Shown here piece by piece: positions 25,565-34,622 of a stretch of 64,000 bases of DNA (position 1 is the first letter of the stretch; each line of letters starts with the position of its first letter). The notes under the pieces are model-generated. The model had not been told where the DNA came from. It worked only from the letters and a program-made list of their open reading frames with translations, and ran no database searches. Made by a program: the position numbers and the translations under genes. Where the stretch lies: the IMG/VR virus record IMGVR_UViG_3300050014_000823, positions 235,145 through 299,144 of that record. The stretch is one strand, 5' to 3'. Source of the DNA: a virus.

Positions 25565-26300
25565 AAAACTTAAAATCGGAATTGACATTAATGAAGTACT
25601 GAGGGCAAGATGGCTTCAGTTTGACAGGTTTTACGACCAGGAATTTGGTACTGAGGATAGTGAAACAAAATATGAGTTTGACCTATTTGGTAAATATCCT
25701 TGGAAAGATACCGTTGAGGTAGAAAAGGAATTAAAAGAACCTGACGATATGCCTGCAGATATCAACCCAATTGATTATCAACTGGATAAAGACGGTGAAG
25801 CACCTGCTGACATTTTCTTATTTAAAGCACCTGTGGAGAAACATCTTACCGTAAAGGAAGTTTATAATCGTTTCATGTATGAAGATTTTCTATTTGAAAT
25901 CTTCGCAAGTGCACCAATGATGTACAAGGACATGGATGTGCACGTAAACAGATTTCAAGAAAAATATCGTGACACGGTTGATTTTACAATTGTTTCAAAA
26001 GAAAATCGTTTCAGCATACCATCGACATTGTTCTTTCTCAGTAAAATTCGCAGTAGATTTACTGAGTTTCGCTTTGTTGAAACCAACGAAGAAATGTTTG
26101 AAGGTCTTGATATTCTTATCACTGCAGACCCTGAACTTCTCGATGGCGTTGTTCCAAGCAAAAGCGTAGTAAAACTATTAAGACCATATAACGAAAAATG
26201 TTTTAGTGGCGAAATTACTCCGGTATTTCAAATCAATGACTTGATTGACAACGAAGAATTTGAAAAATTAATTGACTATATAAAACCAGTAACAGAATGA
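25557..26300 (+). CDS. Unknown protein, possible HAD-like fold
   Basis: A 247-residue acidic protein. The start KLKIGIDINEVLRARWLQFD resembles the first strand of a HAD-type domain (DINE in place of DxD), but the second catalytic Asp is absent, so an inactive or different fold is possible. The C-terminal half has TIVSKENRFSIPSTLFFLSK and GLDILITADPELL, fitting a HAD core. It overlaps both neighbours by 4-8 nt and precedes two glycosyltransferases. Confidence 0.5.
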   Translation: MSKKLKIGIDINEVLRARWLQFDRFYDQEFGTEDSETKYEFDLFGKYPWKDTVEVEKELKEPDDMPADINPIDYQLDKDGEAPADIFLFKAPVEKHLTVKEVYNRFMYEDFLFEIFASAPMMYKDMDVHVNRFQEKYRDTVDFTIVSKENRFSIPSTLFFLSKIRSRFTEFRFVETNEEMFEGLDILITADPELLDGVVPSKSVVKLLRPYNEKCFSGEITPVFQINDLIDNEEFEKLIDYIKPVTE

Positions 26301-27511
26301 GCACAGACGTATTAAATGTAGAAGCACAAAAAGCCGAAACAGAAAAAATCGAAAAGATTAAAACATCTTTAAATAACATCGTGACCAAGAAATCAAAATT
26401 CTTGTTTTGCGTATCTGAATCTCAAAGTCCCGCAGCAAGTGTGTATGAAATTTATTTTCATGCAACAGTTGTAAAAAACATGGGATACGAAGTCCTTATC
26501 TTAGTTGAAAAGGGCGATTACGTTATTCCTACTTGGATTGAAAAGGAACTCACAGCATTTAAACACGTATCAATGGCTGACCCAAAATTAGCAGTTGGAC
26601 CTGAAGATGTAATGATAATTCCTGAAGTATATTCCAACGTAATGGAACAGACCAAAAACTTACCTTGCGTAAGAGTTGGATTATTGCAGTCAGTTGACTA
26701 CATGGTTAACTCTTTAATTCCCGGCACAGACTGGAAATCATTTAACATTAACGATATTGTCACAACTTCAGAAACATTGAAAGAGTGGGTTGAAACTTTC
26801 TACGGTAAGAATAAATTCAACATTAAAACTTACAACATTGGTATTCCCGATTACTTCGAAAGAACAGAAGTTCCACAGAAACCAATAATTTCTGTTGTAG
26901 GTAGGAATGCCAATGAAATCTCAAAGTTTGTTAAATTGTTTTTCAGCAGGTTTCCGCAGTACAGTTGGGTTACTTTTGACCCGATGCTTACAAAATCAAA
27001 ACCACCACAGCAAATGCGTAGGGTTGACTTTGCAAAAAGACTTCAAGGTAACTTCGCAGCCGTTTGGATTGACAGGATTGCCAGCTTTGGTACATTTCCA
27101 CTTGAGTGTATGAAATCCGGTACAATTCCTATTTGTTTGAAACCCGATATTACACCTGAATATATTCTCGAAAGAGATACTGTAAGCGGTAACACCGTTG
27201 TAAAAATTGCCGATGGTGCAGGAATTTGGACTGATAATTATTATGACCTTCCGGTTATAACAGGTGAAGTTCTTGTTAAGTTCCTTGACGATGCAATTTC
27301 TCCCGACCTATATACTTCAATGGAAAAAATTGCAAGTAAATACAGCCAGGAAAATGCAGAACTGCAGCTTGCAGAAATCTATCAAGGATTTCTTAACACA
27401 AGAATTGCATTATTCCAAAGTGCTTTAGGACTTCCAGAAGTACCTGCAAACGGTCCTGTTCAAGAAGAACACGCTCCAGAAGCACCAAAAAATAACTTAA
27501 GAATTGTATAA
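26297..27511 (+). CDS. GT-B-type glycosyltransferase-like protein
   Basis: A 404-residue protein with a two-Rossmann layout: FLFCVSESQSPAASVYEIYF and MGYEVLILVEKGDY in the first half, and IISVVGRNANEISKFVKLFF and FGTFPLECMKSGTIPICLKP in the second, the latter being the GT-B nucleotide-binding signature of family 4-like enzymes. The start overlaps the previous stop by 4 nt. With the next gene it forms a second sugar-transfer pair outside the main cluster. Confidence 0.6.
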   Translation: MSTDVLNVEAQKAETEKIEKIKTSLNNIVTKKSKFLFCVSESQSPAASVYEIYFHATVVKNMGYEVLILVEKGDYVIPTWIEKELTAFKHVSMADPKLAVGPEDVMIIPEVYSNVMEQTKNLPCVRVGLLQSVDYMVNSLIPGTDWKSFNINDIVTTSETLKEWVETFYGKNKFNIKTYNIGIPDYFERTEVPQKPIISVVGRNANEISKFVKLFFSRFPQYSWVTFDPMLTKSKPPQQMRRVDFAKRLQGNFAAVWIDRIASFGTFPLECMKSGTIPICLKPDITPEYILERDTVSGNTVVKIADGAGIWTDNYYDLPVITGEVLVKFLDDAISPDLYTSMEKIASKYSQENAELQLAEIYQGFLNTRIALFQSALGLPEVPANGPVQEEHAPEAPKNNLRIV

Positions 27512-27520
27512 TTTATAAAC

Positions 27521-28351
27521 ATGAATACAACAGTAATAATTCCAATACATGAGTATAACGATAAGATTTCAAGTCTTTTAGACCACGCAATTGAATCGGT
27601 ACTTAAACAAGAAAAACTAACAGAGCAACCACAAATTCTTGTGGTATATGCTTCTGCAATAGAAGAAGGTATAATCGCCTTTCAACAGAGTCTGTTGAGA
27701 AAGTACCAGAATGCTCTTGACATTCTTTTTATTAAGAATGACGGTAAAACCGATTATCAGTCACAAGTTAATCTTGGAGTAGAGTCGGTAACTACCGCAT
27801 ATTTCTCGGTACTTGAATTTGATGACGAATATGGTACTACCTATTTCAGCATTGCAAACAAATACATTAAAGCATATCCGGAAATTGACGTATTTCTTAC
27901 CATGATGATTGAGGTCAACGAACAGAATATGGGTATTAAGTTAACCAATGAAACCGTATGGGCACAACAGTTTGTAGGTGAGAACGGTGAAATGGGTTAC
28001 TTGAACCTTAACGCATTGAAACAGTACACAGACTTTAAAATGAGTGGTGCTATTATTAAAAAGTCAGAATTTGTCAACGTAGGTAAGTTTAAATCAAACA
28101 TTAAGTTAACCTTCATGTATGAATTCTTACTCAGAGCATTAAACAATGCCTGCAAAGTCTTCAGTATTCCAAAAATCGGCTACAAACACCTTGCAACACG
28201 TGAAGACAGTATGTTTGATGTTTACCAGAAGAACATGCCTGCAGACGAAAGAAAATTTTGGTTTGATACTGCAACTAAAGAAGCAAACTTTGTCAATGAC
28301 AGAACTATTGACATGTCAAGAATGCTGAAGATAGTTGTAGATGAAAAATAA
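27521..28351 (+). CDS. Family 2-like glycosyltransferase
   Basis: A 276-residue GT-A-like protein: TTVIIPIHEYNDKISSLLDH at the start, the DxD-like EFDDEYGTTY near 107-116, and an acceptor half with DFKMSGAIIKKSEF. It lies 9 nt after the GT-B gene and just before the late sigma factor gene. The acceptor could be phage DNA, virion or host glycan; sequence does not tell. Confidence 0.65.
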   Translation: MNTTVIIPIHEYNDKISSLLDHAIESVLKQEKLTEQPQILVVYASAIEEGIIAFQQSLLRKYQNALDILFIKNDGKTDYQSQVNLGVESVTTAYFSVLEFDDEYGTTYFSIANKYIKAYPEIDVFLTMMIEVNEQNMGIKLTNETVWAQQFVGENGEMGYLNLNALKQYTDFKMSGAIIKKSEFVNVGKFKSNIKLTFMYEFLLRALNNACKVFSIPKIGYKHLATREDSMFDVYQKNMPADERKFWFDTATKEANFVNDRTIDMSRMLKIVVDEK

Positions 28352-28374
28352 TCGTATACTGAATTCTACCGTGA

Positions 28375-29130
28375 ATGAAAGAGAAAGAGTTAGAATGTGC
28401 TCCGTATTTTGCAGAAAGGGAAGAGAAAGCAGTACTCGATTATATTAATTCAAATTCCGCACAGGAAAAGAATAAAATATACAACGAAATCCTGCTCGAA
28501 CCCTTCCGCAAGATGATTCAATCCATACTTCGTAGGTATCCGATTCATATCGGAAACTACGATATGGAAGAAGTCGAATCTAATGCTTTGACACACCTTA
28601 TAGAACATATGGTGAAGTTTAATCCCGACAAGATTACCAAGTCCGGAGTGAAAACCAAAGCATTTAGTTATTGCCAGACGATTATCAGAAACTACTACAA
28701 AGACCACAGTAAAAAAAGTTACACTGAGAAAAAAATCAACTTGAGTTTTGACGACTATGTTGATGAGATTAATGAAAATATCGAATACACCTATGAAATG
28801 GAAGTCGATACACACAATCAACTCGATAAACTTATTAAAACTGTGATAGATAAAATAGAGGATAAAATCAATAATGACCCTCTAATGAAGAAGAATGAGG
28901 TAATTGTCGGTGATGCTATCGCCAACGTATTAAAAAATTGGCAGGTGTTATTTCAAGAAGACACTCCAGATGGCAAATACAATAAGAGAGTAACAAATAA
29001 GTTTGCAAAAAACAAAATATTACTTTTTTTAAAAGAGCAAACTGGTCTGTCAACCAAAGAGATAAGAATTGCAATTAAACCTTTCAAGGATATTTACTTC
29101 CTGGAAAAAATTGACTATCTCGATGACTAA
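28375..29130 (+). CDS. gp55-like late sigma factor
   Basis: A 251-residue protein with a sigma-70 region 2-like block: EILLEPFRKMIQSILRRYPI, DMEEVESNALTHLIEHMVKF and KTKAFSYCQTIIRNYYKDHSK, the last being the aromatic -10 recognition helix pattern. T4 gp55 is a minimal sigma with only region 2 and a short C-terminus, reading a single -10-like late element. The C-terminal part here (GLSTKEIRIAIKPFKDIYFL) could be a short HTH. The genome carries a repeated single element (GTATTTAT) before late genes, consistent with this factor. It is the last gene of the phoH operon. Confidence 0.75.
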   Translation: MKEKELECAPYFAEREEKAVLDYINSNSAQEKNKIYNEILLEPFRKMIQSILRRYPIHIGNYDMEEVESNALTHLIEHMVKFNPDKITKSGVKTKAFSYCQTIIRNYYKDHSKKSYTEKKINLSFDDYVDEINENIEYTYEMEVDTHNQLDKLIKTVIDKIEDKINNDPLMKKNEVIVGDAIANVLKNWQVLFQEDTPDGKYNKRVTNKFAKNKILLFLKEQTGLSTKEIRIAIKPFKDIYFLEKIDYLDD

Positions 29131-29147
29131 CATAAATTAAAAAACCT

Positions 29148-29155
29148 GTATTTAT
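29148..29155 (+). promoter_or_regulatory. Late promoter element GTATTTAT
   Basis: CTGTATTTATATG, 20 nt upstream of the ATG at 29176. The neighbouring genes are all on the plus strand, so its direction is unambiguous. Confidence 0.75.
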
Positions 29156-29175
29156 ATGTACTAAAACTATAAACG

Positions 29176-29565
29176 ATGGCAAGACCTGTTAGAAGAAAAT
29201 TGGCATTTGACGAAGAAAGCGTGAATAAGCTACTTCAAGAAATCTATGATGATAGTCACAATTTAAAAGCTAAGATTACCCGCTTATTTAATAAGTGGGA
29301 AATCAAGGTGAAAGAAAGTGGCGAAGTTGCCGCAATTGGCGACCAGATAATTAAACTTATTTTGGCTGAAGCTAAAAATCAAGACCAGAAAATCATGATA
29401 TTAAAATATCTGAAGGAAGTGGTGTTTGATAACAAGGTAGGTGGACCGAACAACAGACCTGAACCTGAAAGGGAAGGTGAAATGACTACAGCAAGAAGAA
29501 ATGAACTTCTTAAGATGGTGGAAGACGGTATTGAGAGAAAAGATAAAGAAAGACAGCAAAACTAA
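29176..29565 (+). CDS. Unknown small virion or assembly protein
   Basis: A 129-residue helical, highly charged protein (MARPVRRKLAFDEESVNKLL, GDQIIKLILAEAKNQDQKI, TTARRNELLKMVEDGI). It could be a small terminase-like or assembly factor by size and place, but no motif supports either. It is the first gene behind the late promoter at 29148 and shares the TAATG junction with the next gene. Confidence 0.6.
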   Translation: MARPVRRKLAFDEESVNKLLQEIYDDSHNLKAKITRLFNKWEIKVKESGEVAAIGDQIIKLILAEAKNQDQKIMILKYLKEVVFDNKVGGPNNRPEPEREGEMTTARRNELLKMVEDGIERKDKERQQN

Positions 29566-30884
29566 TGGGATTACTCGACCAAAAAAAGGATATTTTTACT
29601 ACTATTGGTGCATATACTTCTATGTCGCAGTCTGGAAGTATGCCCGATACAACCAATATTTTTCCGTCAATTAATAACAAAAAAGACATTGTACCGCTAT
29701 TGCTTGATGTTATGAAAGTCGTGGTTGGTACGGATGCCCTACAACAATTGACTGGTCAACTTTTTACAAAATTTATTACTAAGGTTGAACCTACATTAAA
29801 AGCTGCAGTTAAAAACCAAACTGTTCAGCCAAATAGCGGAACAGTAATTCCCGATGGTTTTAAAAATAACGGCTATACCATTAAAGTAAGGGATGTTGAC
29901 CCATATAGTTTATTGAAAATCAATCCTACAAGTACTTCGGGAAGTATGCTTTACGATACTTCTAAACCAAATTTTAATAAACTTGCATATCAAGCAATAC
30001 AAAATGCTGGTACTGACACGATTTTTGGTAGTATAATTATAAACTACAGTCAATCAACAGATACTTTTAATTTTAAACCAAACTTAGCAGTTACGGGTGC
30101 AAATCCAAAAATAGGTGATTTTCTCGGTGGGTTTGTTGATGACATGGAGATTATAAATAAAAAAACTTTCACTACCGATGTAATGAATAGCATTTATGGA
30201 ACGATTTCACATGCTCAGAAAAAAACAGTCGAACAAATTGCCGCAGAACTTGAAATAAATAAACTTATTGAACAATTAATAAACGACAACGATAGTTTTG
30301 TAATTTCACCCGAAGACTATGAAGCAATTCTCAGACAGGCACAAGAATTTGCCAATGGTGTTGTTTTTTACGACATGGGTTGCGGTGTTATGGGTGCAAG
30401 TCTGCCGTTAAGCGGATTATCTGCACTAATCGGCAGTATCAGTGGCTCAACCGACCCGTTTTTTGTTGGTAATGCAGTAAATGCTACAATTGACGCAAGT
30501 ACAAAAAATACTCCCGAAATGGCAACTGCCAATAAACAGACAGTCAAAGACGGATTTTTTCAAAGACTCATAAAATTAATAACACAATCACTTGCACAGG
30601 CGGTAACAACTGCCCCGCAGATTAGAACACTACAGGGAATTATAAGTGGATTTCAAAATAATGGTGTGGTGCAACTCGGTAATCCAAAAGATGACTTGAA
30701 AAAATTTAAGGTGTATTTAAATTGTGTGATTAAAGCTGCAATGGCAATGATAAATAAATTTATCTTTGACTTGGTAGTTACACTTTTAAATAAGTTGTTA
30801 GTTCCGGTAATAAAAGCAATAATTAGAGAAAAAATAAATCAATATATAAAAATTTTACAAAGTTTAATACCAGTAAAGACATGA
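29565..30884 (+). CDS. Baseplate-region structural protein
   Basis: A 439-residue protein with Gly/Ser-rich beta segments, an alanine-rich hydrophobic part near 275-300 (GCGVMGASLPLSGLSALIG) and a C-terminal hydrophobic helix pair (LVVTLLNKLLVPVIKAII). No family recognised. It lies in a late unit with tube-like and spike genes, so a baseplate or tail-tip role is likely. Confidence 0.6.
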   Translation: MGLLDQKKDIFTTIGAYTSMSQSGSMPDTTNIFPSINNKKDIVPLLLDVMKVVVGTDALQQLTGQLFTKFITKVEPTLKAAVKNQTVQPNSGTVIPDGFKNNGYTIKVRDVDPYSLLKINPTSTSGSMLYDTSKPNFNKLAYQAIQNAGTDTIFGSIIINYSQSTDTFNFKPNLAVTGANPKIGDFLGGFVDDMEIINKKTFTTDVMNSIYGTISHAQKKTVEQIAAELEINKLIEQLINDNDSFVISPEDYEAILRQAQEFANGVVFYDMGCGVMGASLPLSGLSALIGSISGSTDPFFVGNAVNATIDASTKNTPEMATANKQTVKDGFFQRLIKLITQSLAQAVTTAPQIRTLQGIISGFQNNGVVQLGNPKDDLKKFKVYLNCVIKAAMAMINKFIFDLVVTLLNKLLVPVIKAIIREKINQYIKILQSLIPVKT

Positions 30885-31129
30885 TAGTAGACCAGAAATT
30901 AAACAAACAGTTTGTGGGTGTATATCTTATCGATGGCGATATAGAAGGCACACAACTCGCAACAACAGTTAAGCCTAATTGGTTCAGGATACTGATGACC
31001 AATTGGTTTTTAGGTTGGAAATGGATGAGTATTCCAGTTTTAAAAACAAAACAAGAGCAACTTAAAAGAATGAAAGCAATTGCTACCGACATCGCAAATG
31101 GTGTTGAGGAAGCAAATAAAGCAAAGTAA
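30881..31129 (+). CDS. Small unknown late protein
   Basis: An 82-residue protein (MIVDQKLNKQFVGVYLIDGD, then NWFRILMTNWFLGWKWM, a Trp-rich amphipathic stretch, and a basic helix). It overlaps the previous stop by 4 nt (ATGA). The Trp-rich segment may be membrane-associated. Confidence 0.6.
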   Translation: MIVDQKLNKQFVGVYLIDGDIEGTQLATTVKPNWFRILMTNWFLGWKWMSIPVLKTKQEQLKRMKAIATDIANGVEEANKAK

Positions 31130-31130
31130 T

Positions 31131-31538
31131 ATGCCAATTAATTTCAACAGCGTAGAGTCAATAATCGGTGGTTTCGACAAGATATTGAAACTTACCTCTA
31201 TTGGTGGTCCACCAAAAGTTCCACCGCCTTTGATATTGGTAGGTGTTCCCCAACGTCCGGGATTATCACCGACTAAAATTGCTTCACGCATTATTTCAAG
31301 AAAGTCAGAAGCGGGACTACCTGTTGGTGCATTACCTTCAGGTGGTGTCAGTCCAGATGAACTTATGGAAAGAATTAGGGTTGAAGAAATTATAAACGCA
31401 TTACAGCAAGAAGCTATTATTACTATTGTCATTCCACCAGGAATTACATTAAGTGCGTCAGGTATTGGACCTACAGGACCTGTTTCTGTATTTGGTTCAA
31501 CCATTTATTATGCTAAAGGTTATGGAGTAATACAGTAA
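31131..31538 (+). CDS. Unknown Pro/Gly-rich baseplate-region protein
   Basis: About 135 residues from the ATG at 31131, 1 nt after the previous stop. It has a Pro-rich stretch (GGPPKVPPPLILVGVPQRPG), then SPDELMERIRVEEIINALQQ and a Gly-rich beta end. No family is recognised; an in-frame upstream ATG would overlap the previous gene and is less likely. Confidence 0.6.
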   Translation: MPINFNSVESIIGGFDKILKLTSIGGPPKVPPPLILVGVPQRPGLSPTKIASRIISRKSEAGLPVGALPSGGVSPDELMERIRVEEIINALQQEAIITIVIPPGITLSASGIGPTGPVSVFGSTIYYAKGYGVIQ

Positions 31539-31542
31539 AATT

Positions 31543-31938
31543 ATGGTGGAACATTTTAAATCACCGATGGCTTATGAGCCATTTCGCCCAAATCGTTGGA
31601 TACTAAGTTTTCCAGACGACTTTAATTTACCAGAATATTGTGTCAATAAGGTTTCAAAGTTGAAACATTATAGTGAGGGTAAGGGTAGTTGGAGAAAACT
31701 TACAATTACACTATACGATATAATGGGTGTAACCGTTACGAAAAATTTGCTTGATAATCTCAATCATGCACCAATAAGGGTTACATTAAAAAAATTAGAC
31801 CCCACGGGTGTATCTGTTGAAACCATTGAAATTTTTTCTAAGACGGTTGATATAAATTTTGGTGAGTTTGATTATGCTTCTGATGGCATAAGTAAGATTA
31901 AGGTAATATTAAAACCAACAAAAGTACAGGTATCATAA
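31543..31938 (+). CDS. Tail-tube-fold baseplate protein
   Basis: A 131-residue protein whose layout parallels the tail tube protein at 34623-35114: PMAYEPFRPNRWILSFP near the start, a central WRKLTITLYD strand, LDPTGVSVE and then INFGEFDYASD. The tube protein has the matching EPKRVNRFFAEF, MDITFLDPIGP, LDPTGIEVE and SIDFGDNSYDE. It may be a tube initiator (T4 gp48/gp54 role) or another ring of the hub; the location beside the spike gene supports that. The paralogy is my reading by eye. Confidence 0.55.
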   Translation: MVEHFKSPMAYEPFRPNRWILSFPDDFNLPEYCVNKVSKLKHYSEGKGSWRKLTITLYDIMGVTVTKNLLDNLNHAPIRVTLKKLDPTGVSVETIEIFSKTVDINFGEFDYASDGISKIKVILKPTKVQVS

Positions 31939-32180
31939 TGGAAAATTTAAGCGGATATACCCCAACACAGTTACTGAAGATGATAAATGATTGCAAAGCA
32001 AAGCATGAAACATTAAAACAGGAAATCATTGGTTTCGTTGACGAAGTTGAAACAATAGAAATGAAAATCAATGCAAGAATTGATGTTCTTGGTAAATGGG
32101 AAAAAGAATATGTTGAATTAATCGAAGAATTAAGTAATAGAGAAAATGGCATACGACAAACCGATATTACAAACGAGTAA
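31938..32180 (+). CDS. Small coiled-coil late protein
   Basis: An 80-residue, almost wholly helical acidic protein (LLKMINDCKAKHETLKQEI, ETIEMKINARIDVLGKWEKE). Its ATG overlaps the stop of the tube-fold gene, and it overlaps the spike gene by 35 nt. It is probably an assembly factor or a small structural helix bundle. Confidence 0.6.
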   Translation: MENLSGYTPTQLLKMINDCKAKHETLKQEIIGFVDEVETIEMKINARIDVLGKWEKEYVELIEELSNRENGIRQTDITNE

Positions 32181-33036
32181 TCCATATAAACAAGAGGGCA
32201 TGCAGATTTCTGTAACCCGCACGATTTATTATGGTGAAGTGGTTGACATTGCCGACCCTACTGAGGGTGGTAGAATTAAGGTAAAAATTCCAGACTTGGA
32301 TAATAAAACAACCAATGCTGATTTACCTTGGTGTTATCCTATGATGCCTAAATTCGTACACATATATCCTAAAGTAGGTGAAATGGTAAGAATTTATCTC
32401 GAAGACGTAAAATATCCACAAAGAAGTCGTTATTGGATGGGTAGTATTATCTCACAGATGCAAAAAGTCGAATTTGACTCGATTTATACCGCACTTTCAA
32501 CAACAAATATGGCATTGACCGCACCAGACCCTGCACCTTCAACATATCCGGATGCGGTTGGTGTATATCCACTACAGGAAGACATTGCAATCGTTGGTAG
32601 AGTTAATACCGATGTAATATTAAAAGTAAATGAAGTTCAAATCAGAGCAGGTAAACACGAAGACGGTAATCCTCTTAAACTCAACGTAAGAAATCCCGCA
32701 ACAATTGACATGAACTTCGAGCCGAAGACAAACGAAACAAACTATTATAGTAACACAGTTATCATGTCGGATAAAATTGCAATAATTTCTCACGATGGTA
32801 AACCACAGTTCAAAGCTGCAAGAATTACTCCCGAAGACCGTGTAAAGATTTTCGAAAACGGTCATCCTATGGCGAGAGCAGATGTTTTAGTTGAGGCACT
32901 GAATGTTATGAGAAATGCAATTATTCAACACATTCATGGCTATTCAAATCTTCCTGCGGATAAAACTGCTATAATTCATAGCTTAGAGAATATTAATTTT
33001 GACGCAATTTTACAAAAAAACATTGTCATAAATTAA
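32146..33036 (+). CDS. Baseplate central spike protein, gp5/VgrG-type OB domain
   Basis: A 296-residue protein. Residues about 27-110 form the OB-fold of gp5-like spikes: YYGEVVDIADPTEGGRIKVK, LPWCYPMMPKFVHIYPKVGE, MVRIYLEDVKYPQRSRYW. The remainder has repeated beta segments (NTVIMSDKIAIISHDGKP) and an HxH pair (IQHIHGYS). There is no lysozyme domain, unlike T4 gp5. It is the last gene of the 29176-33036 late unit. Confidence 0.78.
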   Translation: MAYDKPILQTSNPYKQEGMQISVTRTIYYGEVVDIADPTEGGRIKVKIPDLDNKTTNADLPWCYPMMPKFVHIYPKVGEMVRIYLEDVKYPQRSRYWMGSIISQMQKVEFDSIYTALSTTNMALTAPDPAPSTYPDAVGVYPLQEDIAIVGRVNTDVILKVNEVQIRAGKHEDGNPLKLNVRNPATIDMNFEPKTNETNYYSNTVIMSDKIAIISHDGKPQFKAARITPEDRVKIFENGHPMARADVLVEALNVMRNAIIQHIHGYSNLPADKTAIIHSLENINFDAILQKNIVIN

Positions 33037-33052
33037 TTTTATTGTACATTTG
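33023..33052 (+). promoter_or_regulatory. Bacteroidota-type promoter, nearly leaderless
   Basis: TTG (33023-33025), a 19-nt spacer and TACATTTG (33045-33052) match the host pattern. The ATG at 33059 is where transcription should start, so the mRNA may be leaderless. Confidence 0.65.
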
Positions 33053-33058
33053 TCCTGT

Positions 33059-33844
33059 ATGGATTTTACAATACCTACCGAACTATTTACTGCATTTAAT
33101 GATATTACGTTTTTTGACGTACCTCATAAATATTACATTGACAATAAAGAACTAATATCGGTAACCACATTAATTCACAAGTATCAAGAGGAATTTCAAG
33201 AAGATTTCTGGGCAGAAATTAAGGGTTGTCAACATGATTTGACTCCAAATCAAGTTAAACGTGCATGGAGATTTATTAATAAGAAAGGTACTATTAAGGG
33301 TTCTGCAATACACGACTATGCTGAAAATATGTTTCAGAATAAGGAGTTTGACTATCCTCTACATACAATTCTGACCGAATTTGGCTTTGACCCTGTTTGG
33401 AACGAATACCAAACAACCAAAAAACACGTTGAGGCATTTTATAAGGCAGTTCAAGGTAAATTAATTCCTATCCGTACTGAATTTGTTGTTTATGACAGAG
33501 AATCCCTTATTGGTGGTATGCTCGACATGTTGTTTTATAATGTCAAAGCACGGGAATTTCAGATTTGGGACTGGAAGACTAACAAGAAATTCATTCGAGA
33601 AGAAAAATCCAGGCATTTACTCAATGAACTTTGTATGATTGAGGATTGTGACTTGGAAGTTTATAGTTTGCAATTAGAACTCTACAAATACATCATAGAG
33701 AAGAATACAGGCATGAAACTCGGTAAGTCTTACATAGTATGGTTTTCTCATAATAACCCAACCTACGAGATAATAGAGACCAAAAACCGCAAATATGACA
33801 TCGGTGTTATAGTCAACAACAGAATTGCTGAACTTGCAGCTTAA
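33059..33844 (+). CDS. RecB/Cas4-like PD-(D/E)XK nuclease
   Basis: About 261 residues. The nuclease core is visible in order: an H in SAIHDYAENMF, then RTEFVVYD, IGGMLDMLFYN (acidic residue), FQIWDWKTNKKF (the D-W-K of motif II-III) and DLEVYSLQLELYKYIIE (QxxxY of RecB-type domains). Such nucleases act on DNA ends in recombination or genome processing. The ATG at 33059 is used; an upstream TTG in the promoter box is unlikely. It has its own early-type promoter. Confidence 0.78.
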   Translation: MDFTIPTELFTAFNDITFFDVPHKYYIDNKELISVTTLIHKYQEEFQEDFWAEIKGCQHDLTPNQVKRAWRFINKKGTIKGSAIHDYAENMFQNKEFDYPLHTILTEFGFDPVWNEYQTTKKHVEAFYKAVQGKLIPIRTEFVVYDRESLIGGMLDMLFYNVKAREFQIWDWKTNKKFIREEKSRHLLNELCMIEDCDLEVYSLQLELYKYIIEKNTGMKLGKSYIVWFSHNNPTYEIIETKNRKYDIGVIVNNRIAELAA

Positions 33845-33845
33845 T

Positions 33846-33900
33846 TCTGGCTCAGTACATTTACTGTTGTGGCTCACATATTAGCTATTGTGAGCCAGAA
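33846..33900. other. Overlapping alternative hairpins between convergent genes
   Basis: GGCTCACA and TGTGAGCC form an 8-bp stem with a 10-nt loop. An upstream TCTGGCTCA copy can instead pair with TGAGCCAGA of the right arm. No T-run follows on either strand, so this is not a standard terminator. It could be an mRNA 3' stabiliser or a switch between the plus nuclease gene and the minus GIY-YIG gene. Confidence 0.5.
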
Positions 33901-33919
33901 ACCCGTTAGTAGCTAACAT

Positions 33920-34549
33920 TTAGGCTACGTGTGACCAAGTTTTTCTTGTGATTATTTTATTAATTGCACCATAACTCACATTAAACATATTTCCAATTTT
34001 TTCTTGTGTTAACTTACCTTCGGCATATATCCTACGAATTTCAATGACTTCTAACAGATTTAATTTTAAATTAGTTTGTCTGTGTGTTGGAATACCCATT
34101 TTAGCTGATGATATTTTATCTTTTGTTTTAAGCGAAGTGGTCATGCCATATCTGGGATGCTTATTACCCGTTCTACCATACATTGGATTTTTTTCACCTA
34201 ATTTTTTAAATGAAAGTTTTTGTTTTGTCTTTTCACTATGTTTTCTATCTAAAAACGTATGCTCTGGGTCGTTGACATTATAACCAAAGCTATTATCGAA
34301 AGAATTATGTGCCAATATAAAACTTAGTTCATGTGATAATAAATCATCTATTCTACATTCTAACAATATTGTAAACTCAAATGATTCTGCCCCGTACTTA
34401 TTCCACGATGACTGTAAATGTAAATTATGGTGTTTATTATGATTTAAGTGCCACTTATGGTCACGCCATCGTTTTTCAATAGTGGTAGTACTACCAATAT
34501 ATACTTTATTATTGATTTTATTTAATATTTTATATATTCCCGTTTTCAT
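33920..34549 (-). CDS. GIY-YIG homing endonuclease with NUMOD-type repeats
   Basis: About 209 residues. MKTGIYKILNKINNKVYIGS is the GIY-YIG core, with WRDH and YGAESFEFTIL continuing the nuclease domain. Residues about 105-150 have NUMOD3-like repeats (KTKQKLSFKKLGEKNPMYG), and the end (TQEKIGNMFNVSYGAINKII) is an HTH DNA-binding tail. This is the classic layout of phage SegA-type homing genes. It lies right after the terminator of the tail tube gene, so the tail operon is undisturbed. The ATG at 34549 starts the conserved MKTGIYK. Confidence 0.88.
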   Translation of the reverse strand: MKTGIYKILNKINNKVYIGSTTTIEKRWRDHKWHLNHNKHHNLHLQSSWNKYGAESFEFTILLECRIDDLLSHELSFILAHNSFDNSFGYNVNDPEHTFLDRKHSEKTKQKLSFKKLGEKNPMYGRTGNKHPRYGMTTSLKTKDKISSAKMGIPTHRQTNLKLNLLEVIEIRRIYAEGKLTQEKIGNMFNVSYGAINKIITRKTWSHVA

Positions 34550-34556
34550 ATAAAAG

Positions 34557-34589
34557 AAAACCACAAATATACTAAATATTTGTGGTTTT
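34557..34589 (-). terminator. Hairpin terminator after the tail tube gene
   Basis: A 13-bp stem (AAAACCACAAATA with its complement) and a 7-nt loop, followed on the minus strand by TTTTCTTTT. It ends the tail tube transcript. Confidence 0.8.
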
Positions 34590-34622
34590 ACAATACTTTT
34601 TAGTTTATGTATAACTACTTGA

